From assembly GCA_947503965.1 (NCBI GenBank), contig CANNFU010000007.1, positions 186,001 through 250,000 on the forward strand: 64,000 bases of DNA. Direction: 5' to 3'. The notes beneath the pieces are model-generated. The model searched no databases, had not been told where the DNA came from, and worked only from the letters and a program-made list of their open reading frames with translations. This stretch comes from an uncultured Paracoccaceae bacterium (GTDB lineage Bacteria; Pseudomonadota; Alphaproteobacteria; Rhodobacterales; Rhodobacteraceae). The position numbers and the translations under genes were made by a program. Below are positions 51,553 through 61,358 of the stretch, piece by piece (position 1 is the first letter of the stretch; every line of letters begins with the position of its first letter).

Positions 51553-52305
51553 TCAGACCGCATTTGCATGCGGCGCAGGCGGAATGGGTAAATCATAGGC
51601 GCCGGATGGCAAAGACAGGACCGACCGCAAACCAAGCGCCTCGCGATATGGCGGGGCAAGTGCGGCAAGTGCGTCGGTCATGCAGGCCAACAGGACGTCC
51701 GGATCTGCGTTCCGCGCCGTGATGAATGGCAAAGCGGGGGTGGGTTGTGTTTCGTAGATCACGCGCAGGCCTGCTGTTTCGCCCATCACTGTCAGATTTC
51801 GAAATGTCACGGCGTCAACGGACGCAAAATCCGCGCGGTCATCGGCGACGGCCATGGCCGAGGCCCGATGCGATCCTGTGCAAAGATGTGGGCAGTGCAG
51901 CACCCATGGGATTTCCAGCGCCACCGCGGCCCAGCCTGATTGCGACAGTGGGTCATTATAGGCAAAACGGGCTCGCTTGAACGCATTCAGATTTTCGCGG
52001 GTATCATTGTGCCGTGCGATCACAAGGCTGCGATAATATCCCGGCGGGCATCCGGGAACGCGGTAATCGGGTGTGCCCACAAGCGTCACATGTTCGCGTA
52101 ATCGGGTCCGATAGGGCAGGCTGCATGTTTGTGACAGAATCAGATCAGGTGACAGCCAATGCGCCAACAAATCCGGGATACTGTCTGTTAACCTGTCGGG
52201 GGCTGCGACACCTGCATCGCGTAACCTGTCCCTCATACCCGCCCAGAAATGCCCTTCCGCAACGGCCGTATGCGGGGCCGTGTACATCGGCAGGCTGGCG
52301 ATCAT
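51553..52305 (-). CDS. PhnD/SsuA-type binding-protein fold without signal peptide
   Basis: A 250-residue protein of the phosphate/phosphite/phosphonate binding-protein type (SLPMYTAPHT, LSQTCSLPYRT, VTLVGTPDYRVPGCPPGYYRSLV, FAYNDPLSQSGW). It starts directly in the mature fold with no signal peptide, so it is probably cytoplasmic. No permease or ATPase of a phosphonate system is near. It overlaps the terB-like gene by four bases. A binding or sensor role is possible. Confidence 0.78.
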   Translation of the reverse strand: MIASLPMYTAPHTAVAEGHFWAGMRDRLRDAGVAAPDRLTDSIPDLLAHWLSPDLILSQTCSLPYRTRLREHVTLVGTPDYRVPGCPPGYYRSLVIARHNDTRENLNAFKRARFAYNDPLSQSGWAAVALEIPWVLHCPHLCTGSHRASAMAVADDRADFASVDAVTFRNLTVMGETAGLRVIYETQPTPALPFITARNADPDVLLACMTDALAALAPPYREALGLRSVLSLPSGAYDLPIPPAPHANAV

Positions 52306-52739
52306 CCTGCGCTGATACGTAGCCTTGCGGCGTGGCTGTCCTGATCGGTGACGCCCAGCAAGGATACGGTCATACGCATCATGCTGTCTTCTTCGTCATC
52401 ACGCACACCATCGGCCATCACGACACGCCACATCGCCTCGACCACACCAACCCGGTCTTCGTAGCCGACAGCATCCTTGATGGCGCGGGTGAAGCGGACC
52501 GTGTCAGGGGCCTCGGCCTCCAGCGCCTCGGCCTCTTGGCGCAGGGTTGTCGCTTGGGCGAGGTCCATTTGATAGCGTTTCATTAGGCTTTGGTCGATTT
52601 GGCTGACTTCGACATCCGCATAATCACCATCGGTGCGTGCAATCCGGACCAGCAACGCGGCCAATGCCAGACGGGCATCCGGGTCAGAGAGTTTTTCGGG
52701 TTCAGGGGCGGTCAACCGCCGGAGCAAATCAGTAAACAT
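52302..52739 (-). CDS. TerB family protein
   Basis: A 145-residue helical TerB/tellurite-resistance-type protein: DARLALAALLVRIARTDGDYADVE, LRQEAEALEAEAPDTVRF, and VVEAMWRVVMADGVRDDEEDSMM, with the paired acidic motifs (DGDY, DGVRDDEE) thought to bind metal. No ter operon is present; single TerB proteins are common in this group and of unknown role. It is preceded five bases upstream by the rlmJ stop. Confidence 0.85.
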   Translation of the reverse strand: MFTDLLRRLTAPEPEKLSDPDARLALAALLVRIARTDGDYADVEVSQIDQSLMKRYQMDLAQATTLRQEAEALEAEAPDTVRFTRAIKDAVGYEDRVGVVEAMWRVVMADGVRDDEEDSMMRMTVSLLGVTDQDSHAARLRISAG

Positions 52740-52744
52740 GATCC

Positions 52745-53536
52745 CTACATAGGGCCCGATTGGTGATCTTCAAAGAGCTTGGACAGTTGGGCTGCTTCCT
52801 CGGCAAATCCATAAGGGGCATTCACGACAAACAGGCCTGACCCGATCATCCGGTGACCGGTGCGCGCAGGCGGAAATGCGACCTCATGAACGGTCGCATC
52901 CGGGATCGCTGATTTCAGCGCACCGACCATGGGGCGATGTGGGCCGTCGGTCAGGATCGGATACCAGAGCATCAGAACGCCGACGCTCCATTTGCGGTGG
53001 ATTTTCGTGATCGTCGTGGGGATGGTCTGATAATCTGATTTCACCTCGAATGACGGGTCAATCAGCAGCAGCCCCCGGCGCGGCTCTGGCGGGCACACGG
53101 ACATGGCCATTTCCCAGCCGTCGCGTTGCCTGAAGATGCCACCATAAGGGGACATCGCGTTTTGCAGGGCGGCAAATTCCTGTGGGTGCAACTCGGACAG
53201 ATGAATATTGTCCATAGGACGCAGGCTTTCGGCAGCGATCAGGGGGGAGCCGGGATAAGCGGTGGCACCATGGCGTGCGCGGATCCTTTGTAAGACTTGC
53301 CGGTAGGGGTGATCGGCTACAAACCAGTCTGCCGCCAGATTGATCCCCCTGGCGGCCTCACCTGTCTTGATCGCTGCCGCATCGGCCAGATCATAAAGCC
53401 CGCGCCCTGCATGCGTTTCCAGATAGCTGAGCGGTTTGTTCTTGCGCGTCATATAGGCCAGCACCCAGGCCAGCAGGCTGTGCTTGTGCACATCGGCCAG
53501 ATTTCCGGCATGGTAGATATGTTGGTATGAAAGCAT
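52745..53536 (-). CDS. rlmJ: 23S rRNA (adenine(2030)-N6)-methyltransferase RlmJ
   Basis: A 263-residue SAM methyltransferase. It opens MLSYQHIYHAGNLADVHKHS, then THAGRGLYDL and the catalytic motif LLLIDPSFEVKSDY, where the usual DPPY is DPSF. It methylates A2030 of 23S rRNA in E. coli numbering. The start at 53536 has an aagg site and the family N terminus; 53650 is rejected. It heads a three-gene run with TerB and the PhnD-like protein. Confidence 0.92.
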   Translation of the reverse strand: MLSYQHIYHAGNLADVHKHSLLAWVLAYMTRKNKPLSYLETHAGRGLYDLADAAAIKTGEAARGINLAADWFVADHPYRQVLQRIRARHGATAYPGSPLIAAESLRPMDNIHLSELHPQEFAALQNAMSPYGGIFRQRDGWEMAMSVCPPEPRRGLLLIDPSFEVKSDYQTIPTTITKIHRKWSVGVLMLWYPILTDGPHRPMVGALKSAIPDATVHEVAFPPARTGHRMIGSGLFVVNAPYGFAEEAAQLSKLFEDHQSGPM

Positions 53537-53653
53537 GCGCCTGCCTTGTGGAGTATCCCGATGGCCTAGCGGTTGTGTGCCGAACTGCCAAGTGGGCGTT
53601 GTCATACCTGACCGATGGGCTACTGTTACCAGACACAATCGAAAGATCACATC

Positions 53654-54391
53654 ATGCGCGCCATCCTTGTTCCCTTGCTATGCCTGCCGACCTTTGTGGC
53701 TGCACAAGAAAACAACGGGATTGCGTTCACGCTTGGGCTGGGTCCGCAATCCGCGCCTGAGTATTTCGGCGCTGAAGATAACGAGATTGGTCCAACCGGC
53801 AGCTTTGAGCTTGAAAGGCTGAAACTGGGACCATTGGCTTTGGGGGGTCAGGATCGATACGGGTTCGGGTTTGGTGGATCGGTGCGGTTCATCGGCGCGC
53901 GCGACGCTGATGATTATGACGCGCTGGAGGGGTTGGATGACGTCGATCTGTCGGTCGAATTGGGCGGCGGACTGGAGTTCAATGCCCCAAACTACGAGCT
54001 TTACGCGAAGCTGCGATATGGTGTGATTGGTCATGAATCACTGGTGGCCGAAATCGGTGGCGACATCTTCTATCGGCCAAGCGACGCCATCACGTTGAGT
54101 GCGGGGCCGCGTATCCTGTGGGGCAGCGATGATTACGCCCAGACCTATTTCGGTGTCAGTGATGCGGAAAGTGCGGCCAGCAGTTTTGATGCGTTTGATG
54201 CCGGGGCCGGCATTGTCAGCGCCGGGGTCGAGGCGGAAGCGAAGTATCAGTTCAATGATACGTGGGGCGTGATTGGCAAGATGCGCTTTGACCAATTGCG
54301 CGATGACGCCGCTGACAGTCCGATTTCGCAATCAGACGATCAAGTGACCGCCAGTGTCGTACTGACCCGGCGGATTTCACTGGGCTTCTGA
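53654..54391 (+). CDS. MipA/OmpV-family outer membrane protein
   Basis: A 245-residue beta-barrel with a signal peptide (MRAILVPLLCLPTFVAAQ). Alternating strands (FTLGLGPQSAPEYFGAEDNE, FGFGGSVRFIG, VELGGGLEFNA) end in a Phe (RRISLGF), as for Bam substrates. OmpV/MipA proteins are scaffolds for murein enzymes or porin-like. The start at 53654 opens the signal peptide. It is convergent with pyrG with two bases between stops. Confidence 0.88.
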   Translation: MRAILVPLLCLPTFVAAQENNGIAFTLGLGPQSAPEYFGAEDNEIGPTGSFELERLKLGPLALGGQDRYGFGFGGSVRFIGARDADDYDALEGLDDVDLSVELGGGLEFNAPNYELYAKLRYGVIGHESLVAEIGGDIFYRPSDAITLSAGPRILWGSDDYAQTYFGVSDAESAASSFDAFDAGAGIVSAGVEAEAKYQFNDTWGVIGKMRFDQLRDDAADSPISQSDDQVTASVVLTRRISLGF

Positions 54392-54393
54392 GC

Positions 54394-56037
54394 TTAGACC
54401 AGCCGCGATGTTTCAACCGCCGCCCGCACAAAATCGGCGAAAAGCGGATGAGGCGCGAATGGTTTCGATTTCAGTTCCGGGTGGAACTGTACCCCGATAA
54501 ACCACGGGTGATCTTTCCACTCGACGATTTCGGGCAATTTGCCATCCGGTGACATGCCCGAGAACGTCAAACCCGCCTTTTCCAGCGTATCGCGATATTT
54601 CACATCCACCTCATAGCGGTGGCGATGCCGTTCTTCGATGGCCGTGCTGCCATAGACCTTTGCCACATGCGACCCCTCCGCCAGCGTGGCATTATAGGCG
54701 CCCAGCCGCATGGTGCCGCCTTTGTCGTCATCTGCCTTGCGGGCGACGGTGTGATTGCCCTGCACCCATTCCTTGAGGTGATAAACCACGGGTTCGAAAC
54801 GTTTTTTACCAGCTTCGTGGTCAAACTCCTCTGACCCGGCCTTTTCCATGCCGGCCACGTTTCGTGCCGCCTCGATCACCGCCATTTGCATGCCGAGACA
54901 GATGCCCAGATAGGGGATATTTTTCTCGCGGGCGAATTGGGCTGCCTTGATCTTGCCCTCGGTGCCGCGTTCGCCAAAGCCGCCGGGCACAAGAATGGCG
55001 TGATAACCTTCGAGATAGGGGGCGGCATCTTCGCGGTCGAAGAGTTCCGCATCGACCCATTCGATCTTGACCTTCACACGGTTGGCCATGCCGCCATGGG
55101 TCAGGGCCTCGGCGATGGATTTATAGGCGTCTTCAAGCTGCGTGTATTTGCCGACGATAGCGACCTTCACCTTGCCTTCGGGATTGTGGATACGGTCATA
55201 GACATCGTGCCAGACATCCAGTTTCGGGGCAGGGGCGGGCGAGATATCAAACGCATCCAGAACCGCCTGATCCAGACCCTGTTCGTGATAGGCCAGCGGT
55301 GCTTCGTAGATTGATTTCAGGTCGTAAGCGGCAACCACGCATTGCTTGCGCACGTTACAGAACAGCGCGATTTTCTCGCGCTCTTTCTCTGGAATTGGGT
55401 GTTCTGAGCGGCAGACCAGAATATCCGGCGCAATCCCGATGGACTGCAATTCCTTGACCGAGTGTTGGGTTGGTTTTGTCTTCAGTTCGCCAGATGCCGC
55501 AAGATAGGGCAGCAATGTCAAATGCATGAAAATGCACTGTCCGCGTGGCTTGTCATGGGCGAATTGGCGGATCGCTTCGAAAAACGGCAGACCTTCGATA
55601 TCGCCGACAGTGCCGCCGATTTCGCAGAGCATGAAATCAACCTCATCCTCGCCAATGGCAATGAAGTCCTTGATTTCATTTGTGACATGCGGGACCACCT
55701 GAATGGTCTTGCCGAGGTAATCGCCGCGCCGCTCTTTTTCGAGCACGTTGGAATAGATGCGGCCTGAACTGACCGAGTCTGTTTTGCGCGCTGGCACGCC
55801 GGTGAAGCGTTCATAATGGCCAAGATCCAGATCCGTCTCTGCCCCGTCGTCGGTCACGAAAACCTCGCCATGCTCGAATGGGGACATCGTACCGGGGTCG
55901 ACATTCAGATAAGGGTCTAGCTTGCGCAGCCGCACGGAATAACCGCGTGCTTGCAGCAATGCACCTAATGCTGCCGAGGCCAGCCCCTTTCCGAGGGAAG
56001 ACACAACGCCGCCGGTAATAAAAATGAAACGCGCCAT
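54394..56037 (-). CDS. pyrG: CTP synthase
   Basis: A 547-residue enzyme that aminates UTP to CTP using glutamine. The synthetase domain (about 1-270) opens [21 protein letters not shown] and includes [20 protein letters not shown]. The class I amidotransferase domain has [11 protein letters not shown] (Cys) and [10 protein letters not shown] (His, Glu). It is a single gene in a run pyrG, secG, DUF6524 on the minus strand; a 159-bp spacer before it should carry its promoter. Confidence 0.97.
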   Translation of the reverse strand: MARFIFITGGVVSSLGKGLASAALGALLQARGYSVRLRKLDPYLNVDPGTMSPFEHGEVFVTDDGAETDLDLGHYERFTGVPARKTDSVSSGRIYSNVLEKERRGDYLGKTIQVVPHVTNEIKDFIAIGEDEVDFMLCEIGGTVGDIEGLPFFEAIRQFAHDKPRGQCIFMHLTLLPYLAASGELKTKPTQHSVKELQSIGIAPDILVCRSEHPIPEKEREKIALFCNVRKQCVVAAYDLKSIYEAPLAYHEQGLDQAVLDAFDISPAPAPKLDVWHDVYDRIHNPEGKVKVAIVGKYTQLEDAYKSIAEALTHGGMANRVKVKIEWVDAELFDREDAAPYLEGYHAILVPGGFGERGTEGKIKAAQFAREKNIPYLGICLGMQMAVIEAARNVAGMEKAGSEEFDHEAGKKRFEPVVYHLKEWVQGNHTVARKADDDKGGTMRLGAYNATLAEGSHVAKVYGSTAIEERHRHRYEVDVKYRDTLEKAGLTFSGMSPDGKLPEIVEWKDHPWFIGVQFHPELKSKPFAPHPLFADFVRAAVETSRLV

Positions 56038-56196
56038 TGGCTGGGGACTCCCGTGAAATTATCCAAATCTTGTGGGAAAGCGAAGGTTGATTTTCGCATC
56101 ATCACGGGATTTGACCATTAGCGGATTCGGGTCCATTGCGCAACCGCTCACCCAACATCATGTTGTCGAAAGTGCCCGCGCGGCCACTTATTGTGG

Positions 56197-56553
56197 TTAT
56201 TCGCCCGCCGGGACCAGTGGTGCGTTATCATCCAGTGACGGTGGCAACAGGCTGTCACCAAGGTCGGGAACGGCTGTGCCATCTTCGCCAGCATCAATCC
56301 CTAAACGATCGGCGACCGATGAACCGGCTGTTTCGCTTGCCGAAATCAGCGTCAAAGCGATTGATGTGCAGATGAATGCCGTCGCAAGCGCCCAAGTAAA
56401 TTTGCTCATCGCTGTGGGTGCTGGTCGTCCGCCGGTGGCACCGCCACCGCCGCCGCCCATACCAAGGCCACCACCTTCGGAGCGCTGCAAAAGCACAGTG
56501 CCGATCAGGCTCAGCGCCAAGATCAGGTGGATGATGAGAACGACGTTTTCCAT
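56197..56553 (-). CDS. secG: Preprotein translocase subunit SecG
   Basis: A 118-residue inner-membrane protein with two helices (about 3-22 and 52-75) around a Gly-rich loop (GGGLGMGGGGGGATGGRPAP), the typical SecG design. An acidic Pro-rich C-terminal tail (about 80-118) is longer than in E. coli. It forms part of SecYEG. It lies just upstream of pyrG, an arrangement common in alphaproteobacteria. Confidence 0.92.
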   Translation of the reverse strand: MENVVLIIHLILALSLIGTVLLQRSEGGGLGMGGGGGGATGGRPAPTAMSKFTWALATAFICTSIALTLISASETAGSSVADRLGIDAGEDGTAVPDLGDSLLPPSLDDNAPLVPAGE

Positions 56554-56629
56554 ATTGGGCCTTTCAGGGCGTTCGCGAACACGCGGTATCTAAAAGCTGC
56601 GCAGCATTCCCGCAACCCCTGAATGGCCC

Positions 56630-57025
56630 TTATTCGTCGATGTCATCCACGTCAGTTTGCCCTGTCAGGCGGCGGCGCACGATTGACCAGCTCAACCCCA
56701 CGGCCAGGACGATGGAAAGTGCGACAATAGCGATCCAGGTGTTTATTGTCGGATCATCAAGGCTGATCACCCCCTGATCGAACAGGACCCACAGTAGCGT
56801 GGCGACAACAGCCAGGATCAGGATCATCCCGAATATGCCAATCGATCGCAACGTCGCCCGCAGGTAAATGATGTAGCCAACCAGCAGCACCAGCCCGAAC
56901 AGCACCGTCATTGACAGGTTGGTTTCATAGTTTGCCATGCTCCAGCGCACAAAATTCCATTGCGTCGGATTATATGTCGCGGTCAGCAGCACAAAGGCAA
57001 AGACCCACCTGATCAGGAAACCCAT
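56630..57025 (-). CDS. DUF6524-type small membrane protein
   Basis: A 131-residue protein with four predicted helices (about 3-22, 36-57, 62-84, 93-115) and an acidic C terminus (TGQTDVDDIDE). The N terminus MGFLIRWVFAFVLLTATYNP matches a family I know as DUF6524, function unknown. The start at 57025 has a gaggg site. It is divergent from purA and precedes secG by 76 bases. Confidence 0.75.
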   Translation of the reverse strand: MGFLIRWVFAFVLLTATYNPTQWNFVRWSMANYETNLSMTVLFGLVLLVGYIIYLRATLRSIGIFGMILILAVVATLLWVLFDQGVISLDDPTINTWIAIVALSIVLAVGLSWSIVRRRLTGQTDVDDIDE

Positions 57026-57168
57026 GATATCCCTCGTTTCTTTTTGGTGGGGCGACCATGACGCTGCGCTTTGATGCTGTCCAGTCTGGTGCGGGCCAAA
57101 TTTGCGGTTTCGCGCCGGGCAGCGCAGGGCTATAGGGGGCACGCTGCTTGCAAAGGGAACAAAGAGTC

Positions 57169-58464
57169 ATGGCAAATGTGGTGGTCGTTGGTGCCCAGTG
57201 GGGCGATGAAGGCAAAGGCAAGATTGTTGACTGGTTGTCAGAGCGTGCCGATGTGATTGCGCGCTTTCAAGGTGGGCACAATGCGGGCCACACGCTTGTC
57301 ATTGATGGCAAAGTTTACAAATTGAATGCGCTTCCCTCGGGCGTGGTCCGCGGGGGCAAATTGTCGGTTATCGGCAATGGCGTGGTCCTTGATCCTTGGC
57401 ACTTGATTGAAGAAATTGGACGTATCCGTCAGGACGGCGTCGAAATCACGCCAGAGACACTGATGATCGCGGAGAACGCGCCGCTTATTCTGCCCATCCA
57501 TGGTGAGCTTGACCGCGCGCGGGAGGAAGCCGCGTCGCGCGGCACCAAGATCGGGACAACCGGGCGCGGCATCGGACCTGCTTACGAAGACAAGGTGGGT
57601 CGTCGTTCAGTGCGCGTCTCGGATCTGGCCGACCCCGCCACGCTTGAGGCACGGGTGGACCGGGCACTTCAGCACCATGACCCCCTGCGCAAGGGGCTCG
57701 GCATTGCGCCCGTCGACCGGGATGCCTTGCTTGCGCAGCTTCTCGATATTGCGCAGGATATCCTGCCCTACGCAGCGCCGGTCTGGAAAATTCTCAACGA
57801 AAAGCGCAAAGCCGGCAAACGCATCCTGTTCGAGGGGGCGCAAGGTGCGCTGCTGGACATCGACTTTGGGACCTATCCGTTTGTGACGTCGTCCAATGTG
57901 ATCGCCGGGCAGGCAGCGACCGGTGTCGGCATCGGACCGACATCGATCAATTACGTGCTGGGAATCGTAAAAGCCTACACAACCCGTGTCGGCGAAGGAC
58001 CGTTCCCGACCGAACTTGACGACGCAGATGGCCAGAGACTGGGCGAACGCGGTCATGAATTTGGCACGGTGACCGGACGCAAGCGGCGCTGTGGCTGGTT
58101 TGATGCAGCACTTGTCCGGCAGACATGCGCGACATCTGGAGTGACCGGTATCGCATTGACAAAGTTGGATGTTCTGGACGGTTTCAAGACGCTGAAAATC
58201 TGCGTGGGGTATGAGTTGGATGGTCAGACGCTGGATTATCTGCCCACTGCCGCCGATCAGCAGGCGCGCTGCGTGCCCGTCTACGAGGACATCGAAGGCT
58301 GGTCGGAATCAACCGAAGGCGCGCGTTCCTGGGCAGACCTGCCTGCGCAGGCCATCAAATATGTGCGCCGCATCGAAGAGTTGATCGACTGTCCTGTCGC
58401 CCTAGTTTCCACCTCACCTGAAAGGGAAGACACCATTCTGGTGACTGATCCATTCGCGGACTGA
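57169..58464 (+). CDS. purA: Adenylosuccinate synthetase
   Basis: A 431-residue enzyme that converts IMP to adenylosuccinate with GTP. It shows the P-loop [12 protein letters not shown], the IMP loop [27 protein letters not shown] and [10 protein letters not shown]. The start at 57169 gives the standard [15 protein letters not shown]; the longer 57148 reading is rejected. It is followed six bases on by the DUF2842 gene. Confidence 0.97.
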   Translation: MANVVVVGAQWGDEGKGKIVDWLSERADVIARFQGGHNAGHTLVIDGKVYKLNALPSGVVRGGKLSVIGNGVVLDPWHLIEEIGRIRQDGVEITPETLMIAENAPLILPIHGELDRAREEAASRGTKIGTTGRGIGPAYEDKVGRRSVRVSDLADPATLEARVDRALQHHDPLRKGLGIAPVDRDALLAQLLDIAQDILPYAAPVWKILNEKRKAGKRILFEGAQGALLDIDFGTYPFVTSSNVIAGQAATGVGIGPTSINYVLGIVKAYTTRVGEGPFPTELDDADGQRLGERGHEFGTVTGRKRRCGWFDAALVRQTCATSGVTGIALTKLDVLDGFKTLKICVGYELDGQTLDYLPTAADQQARCVPVYEDIEGWSESTEGARSWADLPAQAIKYVRRIEELIDCPVALVSTSPEREDTILVTDPFAD

Positions 58465-58469
58465 GGGAT

Positions 58470-58700
58470 ATGACTTATAAAGCACGCAAACGTCTGGCGC
58501 TATTCGTTCTGGTGGTGGGCCTGCCGATCTATATCATCGTGGCCGCAACCATCATGAGCGGGATGATGACAGGTAACATCCGTTTTCCGCTGGCGGTGGA
58601 GTTTATGGTGTATCTGGCTTTGGGGATTGGCTGGGCCTTCCCGTTGAAATGGGTATTCAAGGGCATCGGCCAGCCGGACCCGGATCAGAACAGTAGTTGA
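58470..58700 (+). CDS. DUF2842 family small membrane protein
   Basis: A 76-residue protein with two helices (about 9-31 and 43-64), positive N terminus (MTYKARKRLALFV) and the FPLKWVFKGIGQPDPD ending typical of DUF2842. Function unknown. Co-transcribed with purA, six bases after its stop; a terminator follows. Confidence 0.85.
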   Translation: MTYKARKRLALFVLVVGLPIYIIVAATIMSGMMTGNIRFPLAVEFMVYLALGIGWAFPLKWVFKGIGQPDPDQNSS

Positions 58701-58710
58701 GATCACAAAA

Positions 58711-58740
58711 AAGGCGGGGAAATCCCCGCCCGTTTTTGTT
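58711..58740. terminator. Bidirectional terminator between purA-DUF2842 and the acidic-protein gene
   Basis: GGCGGGG and CCCCGCC (within 58713-58730) around AAAT, with CGTTTTTG after it on the plus strand and six T after it on the minus strand. It can end transcripts from both sides of this convergent pair. Confidence 0.9.
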
Positions 58741-58754
58741 TTGTTGTAAAATGA

Positions 58755-60551
58755 TCAGCCTTGGGCGGCCTTATCACCCGGACGGAACCGCGTGTCTTCG
58801 GCAACCTGAAAGCGTCCGTTATTCAGTTTGATGATCCGGCTCTGACGCAGCAAGCGCCCGAATGAGCGCAACCCATCTTCGCGGGTGAATTCATTGGCCG
58901 ACGCAGCCTGCACCTTTTTCATCACCTGCGGGCGCGAGAAATCATCGTCGCCTTCGACGAATGCGATATAGGCAGCCGCGGCCTCAAGCAGATCGGCCAG
59001 TTCGGTTGCGCCCTGTTGGGCGGCAAATTCCGCAAAACCGCCCTTTGGTGCGCCACCGGCATCCTTTTGCGCCGCGATTTTGCGTAAACGAGCCGATGCG
59101 GCATCAAGTGTTGATGGCTCCGGGTCCACGATCTGTGAAGAAACAAGTTTCAGCGGCGCCGGAGCATCGGTTGTGTCCGCTGCCTCCTCGGTCGGTTCAT
59201 CCTGTGTTGTGTCACTGGACTGACTGTCCCAGTCGTCCGCGTCACGGCTTGTTGGTCTTCCGCTGGCTTCTTGTGCATCCAAGGCACCCAGGTCTTCGCG
59301 GAATACCTCGTTCTTGTCGCGCATCGCCGCCCCGGCATCGCCAAGTTGCCGCGCAGCCTCTGTTGCGGCGACGGCCGCCTTCAGCTGGGCGAATGCGTCG
59401 CGGTGACGGCGCCCTTCGGGTTCGTTCAGACGTTCGTCAGTCTGAGACATGATCCGCGTCATGCTTTTATCGACGTTGTCGAGTACCGTGTCGTGCTTGG
59501 AACGTGTTTCTTTCTCTTCGTTGATTTCGTCAATCTCGCGTTGCGCCTCGGCGACTTCTTCCTTGAGGTTGAAATCACCGTAATCACCTTGCGCGCGCGA
59601 TCCGATTTCGTTGTCGGGAGTCAGCACAAGCGGCCCACCATCCGTGTCATCATCAGCCGCCTGCTGGGCCAGATCTTCGGGTGAAAGCTGCAAGACCTCA
59701 TCTTGTGTCGACTCGTCTTCATCATCTGACAGATCATCAGTGCCCTCTGATTGCGCTACGGCATCGGAGCTGTCTTCCTCTTCGAACTCGGCCTCAAGAG
59801 CTTCAAGTTCCTCCTCGCTGACATTTTCATCGTCTTCGTCGTCGAATTCCAAAGCAGCGTTAGCCTCTTCCGCGGCGCGTTCCGCGTTGCGCTTGGCAAG
59901 GTCTGCCAGACGCTGGGCCAGTGGATTGACGCCTGCTACCTTTGTGAAATCAGGCTCTGGCAGGTCCTCGGCATAGCTGTCTTCGGCGTCACTATCGACT
60001 GACGCATCGGTATCGTCATCCTTGCCGACAACCGCACGAATGCGCTGCAGCTTTGAGGCGACGCTTTCATTCGCCGGATCAGTTTCCGCGTCATCATCAC
60101 TGTCCGGCATATCGACGTCGGCATCGTCTGTCGCAACTTCATCGACTTCTTCGACTTGATCGGTCGTCTCTTCGGCCTTCAGGACAATTGTGTCGTGGTC
60201 ATCGGCAAACACATTTTCGGTCTCTTCCACGAACTCTTCTTCGGCCAGTTCCATATCATCGGCGATTTCATCATCCAGAACGTCGTCAGACATTGCATCT
60301 GCCATGCGCAGGCTGACCGTATTGCCATCAGCTTCCACCTCGACCGGCGCACCAACCTGTTCTTCCGTCAACTGTGCCAGCGTTTCCATGTCCGGCGCTT
60401 GTGGGTCCATGTCCATAAAGCGATCATGGCCCGCCAATTCGTGGAAATACGACACGACGGCCTTCATGGTTTCGACCGAATCGTCGAACCCTTCCAGACG
60501 GCAGGAGAAGTTGCCATATGACACAGCGAGGATTTTGGTGGAGTCGTCCAT
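58755..60551 (-). CDS. Large, very acidic, mostly disordered protein
   Basis: A 598-residue protein. A structured N-terminal segment (KILAVSYGNFSCRLEGFDDS, about 1-90) and C-terminal segment (about 500-598, AYIAFVEGDDDFSRPQVMKK...) enclose about 400 residues dominated by Asp, Glu, Ala and Ser, with short coiled-coil stretches (AQREIDEINEEKETRSK). There is no signal or membrane helix. I recall this layout as conserved in Rhodobacterales, sometimes auto-labelled CheA-like without support. The C-terminal part may be a small winged or helical domain. Function unknown. Confidence 0.8.
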   Translation of the reverse strand: MDDSTKILAVSYGNFSCRLEGFDDSVETMKAVVSYFHELAGHDRFMDMDPQAPDMETLAQLTEEQVGAPVEVEADGNTVSLRMADAMSDDVLDDEIADDMELAEEEFVEETENVFADDHDTIVLKAEETTDQVEEVDEVATDDADVDMPDSDDDAETDPANESVASKLQRIRAVVGKDDDTDASVDSDAEDSYAEDLPEPDFTKVAGVNPLAQRLADLAKRNAERAAEEANAALEFDDEDDENVSEEELEALEAEFEEEDSSDAVAQSEGTDDLSDDEDESTQDEVLQLSPEDLAQQAADDDTDGGPLVLTPDNEIGSRAQGDYGDFNLKEEVAEAQREIDEINEEKETRSKHDTVLDNVDKSMTRIMSQTDERLNEPEGRRHRDAFAQLKAAVAATEAARQLGDAGAAMRDKNEVFREDLGALDAQEASGRPTSRDADDWDSQSSDTTQDEPTEEAADTTDAPAPLKLVSSQIVDPEPSTLDAASARLRKIAAQKDAGGAPKGGFAEFAAQQGATELADLLEAAAAYIAFVEGDDDFSRPQVMKKVQAASANEFTREDGLRSFGRLLRQSRIIKLNNGRFQVAEDTRFRPGDKAAQG

Positions 60552-60556
60552 ATTTT

Positions 60557-60625
60557 TTATGCGCTTTCTACAGTTTCTTCCGGCTGTCCGATGGACATAG
60601 ATTGGTTCTTATTCGAGAACAGCAT
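60557..60625 (-). CDS. Possible 22-residue ORF before the acidic-protein gene
   Basis: MLFSNKNQSMSIGQPEETVESA, with a GAAGG site before the ATG, ends five bases before the start of the acidic-protein gene. Position and ribosome site favour a translated leader or small protein; length alone makes chance quite possible. Confidence 0.3.
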   Translation of the reverse strand: MLFSNKNQSMSIGQPEETVESA

Positions 60626-60689
60626 GACGTTACCTTCACGATCATTTTGTGACCGTTTTAGGGAATGTTTGTGGATCAAGGTGTAATCA

Positions 60690-61358
60690 ATGACAAATGA
60701 TATCATTGTTTCCAGCAATGGCCCAGTCTGCTTTGTAGGTGGCGCCAAGATCGGAAACAAGGCGTTAGGCGCTGATTTCGCCAATGTAAACAGCTTTGTC
60801 GGCGTCGATGGCGGGGCAGATCATCTGCTTGCGGCCGGGATTGCACCTGTCGCCGTGATTGGCGATTTTGACAGCCTGTCCGACAAGGCCCGTGCCACAT
60901 TTGCAGATGTGTTATGCCACGTTTCTGAACAGGACACGACTGATTTCGAAAAGGCGCTGACGCGTGTCACGGCCCCCCTGATCTATGCGCTTGGATTTAC
61001 AGGAGGACGGATCGATCACATTCTGGGCGTATTGAACGTCATGGCACGCTATCCGGACCGGGCTGTTCTTTTGGTCGATGATGATGACGTGTCTTTTGTC
61101 ATCACTCATCGGTTAGAGAATTTGGAACTGCCCGCTAATAGCCGCATCTCGTTGATGCCACTGGCAGCGCTGGTGGTTTCAGCGACCGGGTTGCGTTGGC
61201 CGCTGGCCGATTTCGCGATGCATCCTGCGGGCAAGACAAGTGGCTCTAATGCGACAAGCGGTGAGCCTGTTCACATTCGGACCAATGGGCCGCTTTTGGT
61301 TACACTGCCGCGGGCGCATCTGGCGACAGCCGTGACAGCCGTCGCTCGCGCAGAATGA
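60690..61358 (+). CDS. thiN: Thiamine pyrophosphokinase
   Basis: A 222-residue enzyme that makes thiamine diphosphate from thiamine and ATP. Motifs: VGVDGGADHLL, VIGDFDSLSD, QDTTDFEKAL and GFTGGRIDHILG. No other thiamine genes are near. Its 3' end overlaps the 3' end of the DMT transporter gene by 59 bp on opposite strands. It is divergent from the acidic-protein gene. Confidence 0.92.
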   Translation: MTNDIIVSSNGPVCFVGGAKIGNKALGADFANVNSFVGVDGGADHLLAAGIAPVAVIGDFDSLSDKARATFADVLCHVSEQDTTDFEKALTRVTAPLIYALGFTGGRIDHILGVLNVMARYPDRAVLLVDDDDVSFVITHRLENLELPANSRISLMPLAALVVSATGLRWPLADFAMHPAGKTSGSNATSGEPVHIRTNGPLLVTLPRAHLATAVTAVARAE

